From: Streptomyces sp. IMTB 2501
GTDB taxonomy: Bacteria > Actinomycetota > Actinomycetes > Streptomycetales > Streptomycetaceae
Direction: 5' to 3'
NCBI RefSeq assembly: GCF_001953885.1
Contig: NZ_MQUS01000005.1
Coordinates: forward strand, 124,001 to 188,000
DNA length: 64,000 nucleotides
Shown here: positions 60,179 through 64,000 of the stretch, piece by piece
How the letters are laid out: each line of letters opens with the position of its first letter
Numbering within the stretch: the first letter of the stretch is position 1
The notes under the pieces: model-generated
What the model was told of the DNA's origin: nothing
The model's input: the letters and a program-made list of their open reading frames with translations, nothing else
The model's database searches: none
Made by a program: the position numbers and the translations under genes

Positions 60179-60357
60179 CGGACCAGGGTAGTTCCCAGCG
60201 CGAGAGAACAACCGGGGGACGTCTTGTCAGCCGCCCCGAGACCATTACGCTTGGTAGCGGCGGGTCACGGTCGACCCGCCCCAGTGCTATCAAGAGCACT
60301 TTCCGAGCAGCAGAAGCAGTGGCAGTTCCCCAACTAGCACGAGGACGAGGACAGACG

Positions 60358-60741
60358 GTGCCGACCGGGCGTGTCAAATGGTTCAACAGCGAGAAGGGCT
60401 TCGGCTTTCTCTCCCGCGACGACGGCGGCGACGTCTTCGTCCATTCCTCTGTTCTCCCCGAGGGAGTCGATGCGCTCAAGCCGGGACAGCGCGTGGAGTT
60501 CGGCGTCGTGGCCGGTCAGCGTGGTGACCAGGCGTTGTCGGTGACCGTGCTGGAGCCGGCGCCGTCGGTCGCGGCCGCCCAGCGAAAGAAGCCCGACGAG
60601 CTGGCCTCCATCGTGCAGGACCTGACGACCCTTCTTGAGAACATCACGCCGATGCTCGAGAAGGGCCGTTACCCGGACAAGGCCTCCGGCAAGAAGATCG
60701 CCGGCCTGCTGCGGGCGGTCGCCGACCAGCTGGACGTCTAG
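60358..60741 (+). CDS. Cold-shock domain protein with C-terminal extension
   Basis: A 127-residue protein. Residues 1-65 are a full cold-shock domain with RNP1 KGFGFLSR and RNP2 VFVHSSVL. Residues 75-127 form a helical extension ([35 protein letters not shown]) absent from ordinary CspA. I recall this two-part form as general in actinobacteria. It probably binds RNA or single-stranded DNA, with the tail for partners. GTG 60358 gives the family start [16 protein letters not shown]. Confidence 0.92.
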   Translation: MPTGRVKWFNSEKGFGFLSRDDGGDVFVHSSVLPEGVDALKPGQRVEFGVVAGQRGDQALSVTVLEPAPSVAAAQRKKPDELASIVQDLTTLLENITPMLEKGRYPDKASGKKIAGLLRAVADQLDV

Positions 60742-60747
60742 GACCCG

Positions 60748-61599
60748 TCAGGGAAAAGCGAGCGCATCCGGGCCGAGGGGCGGCAGCAGTCCCTCGGCCG
60801 CCGCACGTGTGAGCAGCCCGCGGATCGCCGCGTAGCCGTCCTCGCCGAGGTCGGCGGTGAACTCGTTGACGTACAGCCCGATGTGCTGGTCGGCGACGGC
60901 CGGGTCCATCTCCTGGGCGTGGGCCATGACGTACGGCCGGGACGCCTCGGGGTCGTCCCAGGCGGCCCGTACGGAGTCGCGGATGGCGTCGGCGAGCCGC
61001 GTCAGCGCGTCCGCGCCCAGCGAGCGCTTGGCGACGATCGCGCCGAGCGGGATCGGCAGCCCCGTGGTCCGCTCCCAGTGCTCACCCATGTCGGCGAGCT
61101 TGTGCAGGCCGTAGTTCTGGTACGTGAACCGGGCCTCGTGGATGACGAGTCCGGCGTCCACCTTGCCGTCCCGCACGGCGGGCATGATCTCGTGGAACGG
61201 CATCACCACGATCTCACCCACCCCGTTGCCCGGCAGCGTGTCCGCCGCCCACAGCCGGAACAGCAGGTACGCCGTGGACTTCTCGCTCGGCACCGCGACC
61301 GTACGGCCCGTCAGATCGAGACCGGCCTCCCGCGTGAGCACCAGCGGCCCGCAGCCCCGCCCTAGCGCACCGCCGCACGGCAGCAGCGCGTACTCGCCGA
61401 GGATGTACGGCAGGACGGCGTACGACACCTTCAGCACGTCGAACTCGCCGCGCTCGGCCATGCCGTTGGTGATGTCGATGTCGGCGAAGGTCACGTCCAG
61501 CGCGGGGGCGCCGGGGACGCGGCCGTGGGCGAGGGCGTCGAAGACGAAGGTGTCGTTGGGACAGGGCGAGTACGCGATCTGCAGAGGCTCAGTGGTCAT
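60748..61599 (-). CDS. mqnD: 1,4-dihydroxy-6-naphthoate synthase
   Basis: A 283-residue periplasmic-binding-protein-fold enzyme of the futalosine pathway to menaquinone. It converts cyclic dehypoxanthine futalosine to 1,4-dihydroxy-6-naphthoate. Markers are IAYSPCPNDTFVFDALAHG, ADIDITNGMAERGEFDVLKVS, GLVIHEARFTYQNYGLHKL. It has no signal peptide, as expected for a cytoplasmic enzyme. Its start overlaps the mqnB end by eleven bases, forming a tight mqnB-mqnD pair. Streptomyces lacks the classical menFDHCEB route, so this pathway is essential for respiration. Confidence 0.95.
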   Translation of the reverse strand: MTTEPLQIAYSPCPNDTFVFDALAHGRVPGAPALDVTFADIDITNGMAERGEFDVLKVSYAVLPYILGEYALLPCGGALGRGCGPLVLTREAGLDLTGRTVAVPSEKSTAYLLFRLWAADTLPGNGVGEIVVMPFHEIMPAVRDGKVDAGLVIHEARFTYQNYGLHKLADMGEHWERTTGLPIPLGAIVAKRSLGADALTRLADAIRDSVRAAWDDPEASRPYVMAHAQEMDPAVADQHIGLYVNEFTADLGEDGYAAIRGLLTRAAAEGLLPPLGPDALAFP

Positions 61600-62311
61600 A
61601 CGGTGTCCAACTCTCCAATGCGGGGGCGAGCTTCCCGACTGCCTCGGTGAGGGCGGTGAGGGCGTCGCCGATGCGCCAGGCGGCGCGGTCGCGCGGGCCG
61701 ACCGGGTTGGAGACCGCGCGGATCTCCAGCACCGGCACCCCGTGCGCGGCGGCCGCCTCCGCCACCCCGAAGCCCTCCATGCCCTCGGCGAGCGCGTCGG
61801 GGTGCCGCGCGCGCAGGGCGGCGGCGCGGGCGGCGGTGCCGGTGACGGTGGAGACGGTGAGGATCGTGCCGGTACGGGCGCCGGCCGCCTCGGACACGGC
61901 GCGTACGGCCGATTCGGGCGGTCGGTGGGTGACGGCGCCGAAGCCGAGTTCGGTGACCGGGAGGAAACCGTCGGCGGTCTCGGCGCCCAGGTCGGCGACG
62001 GTGATCGCGTCGGCGACGACGAGCGAGCCGATGGGCGCGTCAGGCTGGAAGCCACCGCCGATCCCGGCGCAGACGACCAGGTCGTAGGGGGCGCCGTCGA
62101 GGGCGGCGGCGGTCAGTGCGGTGGCGGTGGAGGCGGCGGCGCGGGCCGGGCCGACACCGGCGGCGAGCAGGTCCCAGCCGGTGGCGGTACGGCACAGCGG
62201 TGCGCCGGGGAGCCGTACCTCGGTCACGGCGCCGGGGAACGCCCGTGCCACCGCGTCCCGTTCGGGCGGGACCGCGGTGGCCAGGAGAATGCGGACGGAG
62301 GGCGTGATCAG
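61589..62311 (-). CDS. mqnB: Futalosine hydrolase
   Basis: A protein of about 235-240 residues of the nucleoside-phosphorylase fold that removes hypoxanthine from futalosine. Markers are RILLATAVPPERDAV, VVCAGIGGGFQPDAPIGSLVVAD, and EGMEGFGVAEAAAAHGVPVLEIRAVSNPVGPRD, cited as its purine-site region near residues 175-205. No ATG, GTG or TTG precedes RILLATAV in frame after the upstream gene; a CTG at 62311 is the nearest codon, so the start is uncertain. It overlaps both neighbours, so translation is probably coupled to the upstream lipoprotein gene. Confidence 0.9.
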   Translation of the reverse strand: MITPSVRILLATAVPPERDAVARAFPGAVTEVRLPGAPLCRTATGWDLLAAGVGPARAAASTATALTAAALDGAPYDLVVCAGIGGGFQPDAPIGSLVVADAITVADLGAETADGFLPVTELGFGAVTHRPPESAVRAVSEAAGARTGTILTVSTVTGTAARAAALRARHPDALAEGMEGFGVAEAAAAHGVPVLEIRAVSNPVGPRDRAAWRIGDALTALTEAVGKLAPALESWTPYDH

Positions 62312-62805
62312 GCCTTCTTCAGCTTGAACGACCACATGCCCTGGTTGGACTTGTCGCCCATGCGGATCGTGACCGTGTTGGTGTCGCCCTGGGTGCCGTA
62401 CTGCTGGTTGAAGAACGCGCTGCCCGGGATGGTGCGGTAGGTCTTCTTGCTGACGTCGGTGAACTGCTGGCCGTTCACCAGGAGGAACCAGCCGGCGTCC
62501 GCGATCTTCGGGTCGACACCGATTCGGACCGTCTCGTCCTGGTCGACCTTGATGGACTTGGACTTGTCGACGTTCTTGATGCAGTTCGTCAGCGACTTGG
62601 CGTCCAGCGCGTTGCCGTCGTTGTAGCACATGGCCTCGGAGTTGACCGAGCTCGTGCCGACGGAGACCGTCGCGACGGGCGTCGGCTTCTCACAGGCCGT
62701 CAGGACGAGCAGTCCGGCGGTAACGGCGCCGGCGGCGGCGACGGCGCGGCGGCGTCGCACAGCACGTGGTACATCAGCGGCTTCGCCGCGGGGCAGCGTG
62801 GTCAT
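62308..62805 (-). CDS. DUF2771 lipoprotein
   Basis: A 165-residue exported protein. An Arg-rich signal (VRRRRAVAAAGAVTAGLLVLTAC, lipobox LTAC, Cys about 38) points to lipid anchoring outside the cell. The mature domain is beta-rich with two further cysteines (AMCYNDG, TNCIKNV) and ends KSNQGMWSFKLKKA. DUF2771 proteins occur in actinobacteria next to the mqn genes, and no function is known. It overlaps mqnB by four bases. Two 17-base direct repeats lie 55-115 bases upstream. Confidence 0.87.
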   Translation of the reverse strand: MTTLPRGEAADVPRAVRRRRAVAAAGAVTAGLLVLTACEKPTPVATVSVGTSSVNSEAMCYNDGNALDAKSLTNCIKNVDKSKSIKVDQDETVRIGVDPKIADAGWFLLVNGQQFTDVSKKTYRTIPGSAFFNQQYGTQGDTNTVTIRMGDKSNQGMWSFKLKKA

Positions 62806-62859
62806 GGCCGAAGGCTATCGGGCGCCCGGAGCCGTCCGCCCACGTGGGGTGCGGCGTGC

Positions 62860-62919
62860 CCGGTTCGTTACGCCAGCCGTGCCCGCGTCCGGGAAAACGT
62901 GTCCGGTTCGTTACGCCAG
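62860..62919 (-). repeat. Pair of 17-bp direct repeats upstream of the DUF2771 gene
   Basis: CCGGTTCGTTACGCCAG occurs at 62860-62876 and again, identical, at 62903-62919. They lie 55-115 bases before the lipoprotein start, a usual place for operators or promoters. Confidence 0.65.
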
Positions 62920-62934
62920 GCCAAGCCAGGCCAC

Positions 62935-63479
62935 CGCCGAGCCGACCGGGATGCCTGGGTTGGCGGGGATGCCGGGTTGGCCGGGGCGCCTGGGGCGGTG
63001 TGACGCCGGGTTGGCCGGGGCGCCGGGGTCGGCGGGATGTCGGGTTGGTCGGGATGCCGGGTTGGCCGGGGCGCCGGGGTTGGCGGGGTGTCGGGGTTGG
63101 CGGGGCGCCCGGGTCGGCGGGGTCGGCGGGGATGCCGGGTCGGTCGGGATGCCGGGGTCGGCAGGGCACCAGGTCGGCGGGGATGCCGGGGTTGGTCGGG
63201 ATGCTGGGTCGGTCGGGATGCCGGGGTCGGCAGGGCACCCGGTTGGCTCGGATGCCGGGGTCGGCAGGGGGCCGGGTCGGTCGGGATGTCGCGTTGGCGG
63301 GGATGCCGGGGTCGGTCGGGGTGCCGAGGTCGGCGGGGCGCCAGGTTGGTCGGGATGCCGGGGTCGGCAAGGATGCCGGGTTGGCCGGGGCGCCTGGGGC
63401 GCCTGGGGCGGTGTGACGCCGGGTTGGCCGGGGTGTCGGGTTGGTCGGGGTGTCGGGTTCGGTCGGGGAGGCAGGTTCG
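62935..63479. repeat. G-rich minisatellite of degenerate 17-18-bp units
   Basis: About 30 degenerate copies of a unit like GGTTGGTCGGGATGCCGG fill this stretch. The strand is strongly biased to G, so many G-quadruplexes are possible. A longer block (GCCGGGTTGGCCGGGGCGCC with GGTGTGACGCC) occurs near both ends, at 62971-63020 and 63375-63430, hinting at a higher-order duplication. Long open frames here are collagen- or proline-like products of the repeat and are not supported as genes. Confidence 0.85.
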
Positions 63480-64000
63480 TCAGGCCACGCGCGGGTGGGC
63501 GCGGCCGCCGTGGCGGGCCGAGGCGAGCAGGCCCTTCAGCGTGGTCAGCCAGCCGACGGCCACGAACGCCGCGCCGATCAGCAGGCCGACGGTCCCGTTG
63601 AGCGGCAGCACGATGCCGACGGCGCCGCCGAACACCCACGCCATCTGCAGCAGCGTCTCCGAGCGGGCGAACGCCGAGGTGCGCACCAGCTCCGGCACGT
63701 CCCGCTGGATCAGCGCGTCCAGCGCCAGCTTGGCCAGCGCCTGGGCGAACCCGGCGACGGCGGCCAGACAGGCCACCAGGAACGCCCCGAAGAACAGGGC
63801 GGCGACGATCGCCGTACCGAGCACCACCGCGACGACCGTCACGATGATGATCTCCGGGGCGCGTGATCTCAGCCAGGCCCCGACCGCCGTGCCCAGCGCG
63901 TTGCCCACCCCGGCGGCGACACCCACGATCCCGAGCGAGACCGCCGCGCTCTCCCCGGTCAGCGGATGCTCGCGCAGCAGGAAGGCCAGGAAGAAGATCA
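63480..64000 (-). CDS. MFS transporter, C-terminal part (runs off the window)
   Basis: The last 170 or so residues of a multi-pass membrane protein. Helices include EIIIVTVVAVVLGTAIVAALFFGAF, quoted in part, FLVACLAAVAGFAQAL and VFGGAVGIVLPLNGTVGLLIG. The cytoplasmic loop DALIQRDVPELVRTSAFARSETLLQ is typical of MFS-type permeases of the actinobacterial kind. The frame continues beyond position 64000, so the start and family subgroup cannot be given. Its stop codon sits against the end of the G-rich minisatellite. Confidence 0.8.
   Translation of the reverse strand, partial: IFFLAFLLREHPLTGESAAVSLGIVGVAAGVGNALGTAVGAWLRSRAPEIIIVTVVAVVLGTAIVAALFFGAFLVACLAAVAGFAQALAKLALDALIQRDVPELVRTSAFARSETLLQMAWVFGGAVGIVLPLNGTVGLLIGAAFVAVGWLTTLKGLLASARHGGRAHPRVA

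Noticed and set aside
62766..63416. Collagen-like Gly-rich protein encoded by the minisatellite
   Set aside because: The unit length drifts between 17 and 18 bases, so a frame is not maintained by selection, there is no clear ribosome binding site, and similar open frames exist on both strands.

Overview
The window is chromosomal DNA of a Streptomyces-type actinomycete. It is strongly GC-rich, genes often start with GTG or TTG, neighbouring genes overlap as ATGA, and many families are typical of the genus: DUF397/XRE regulators, SigE-like ECF factors, HelD, mycothiol-dependent enzymes and futalosine menaquinone genes. From memory, the gene order (terD-arfB-cdgB-nagA-nagK-otsB-otsA-gpgS-thrC-cysO-groEL2 ... 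murQ ... mqnD-mqnB) resembles the core region of S. coelicolor around SCO4266-SCO4330. No search was run, so this is a recollection. No phage, complete insertion sequence, CRISPR array, tRNA, rRNA or secondary-metabolite cluster was seen.

Layout. 0.1-9.8 kb holds single genes: an aminoglycoside-kinase-like protein, a rhomboid-like protein, oxidoreductases, a pentapeptide protein, an M1 peptidase lipoprotein and TerD. 10-14.2 kb holds ArfB, an ECF41 (SigJ-type) sigma factor with its own likely promoter, a flavin reductase and the diguanylate cyclase CdgB with a BldD-like box. 15.2-18.95 kb looks like an insertion: a secreted I36-type inhibitor, a decayed second copy of the 3' end of the neighbouring sugar kinase gene, an ATPase/XRE/DUF397 regulatory module with a TTA codon, and a small secreted protein. 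18.95-23.5 kb is amino-sugar metabolism (kinase, nagA, nagK, sugar-binding lipoprotein), with two DasR-like boxes between nagK and the lipoprotein gene. 23.5-27.2 kb makes trehalose and glucosylglycerate. 27.3-29.2 kb has a SAM-I riboswitch in front of thrC and cysO. 29.5-31.8 kb has a cold-shock gene and groEL2 with two CIRCE boxes.

32.3-36.5 kb contains two divergent envelope-signalling units. One is an ECF sigma factor overlapping a membrane partner. The other is a sigma-like protein fused to a membrane and extracellular domain, overlapping a glycosyltransferase whose transpeptidase domain has lost its catalytic residues. I regard this as the best candidate for an undescribed system. 36.5-38 kb is a second XRE/DUF397 module. 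38-42.5 kb has an OYE-family oxidoreductase, an esterase, a methyltransferase and small proteins. 42.5-45.9 kb is a murR-murQ-murP operon for N-acetylmuramate recycling, with two operator-like sites. 46-49.2 kb has a mycothiol-transferase/GNAT fusion, an HD hydrolase, and a mycothiol-enzyme gene broken by a 38-bp palindromic element and a run of 60 G. 49.2-58.9 kb has CutC, a HelD-type RNA polymerase motor, XPB helicase, a helicase-associated protein and a HAAS-like membrane protein. 58.9-59.3 kb is an array of 65-bp tandem repeats that ends at the ribosome binding site of a HAD hydrolase. 60.3-62.8 kb has a cold-shock protein, mqnD, mqnB and a DUF2771 lipoprotein. 62.9-63.5 kb is a G-rich minisatellite, and the window ends inside an MFS transporter.

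Frameshifts are concentrated in two places: the kinase remnant at about 16 kb and the mycothiol gene at about 48.8 kb. Start codons given here were chosen from ribosome binding sites and domain boundaries and are not experimentally known.
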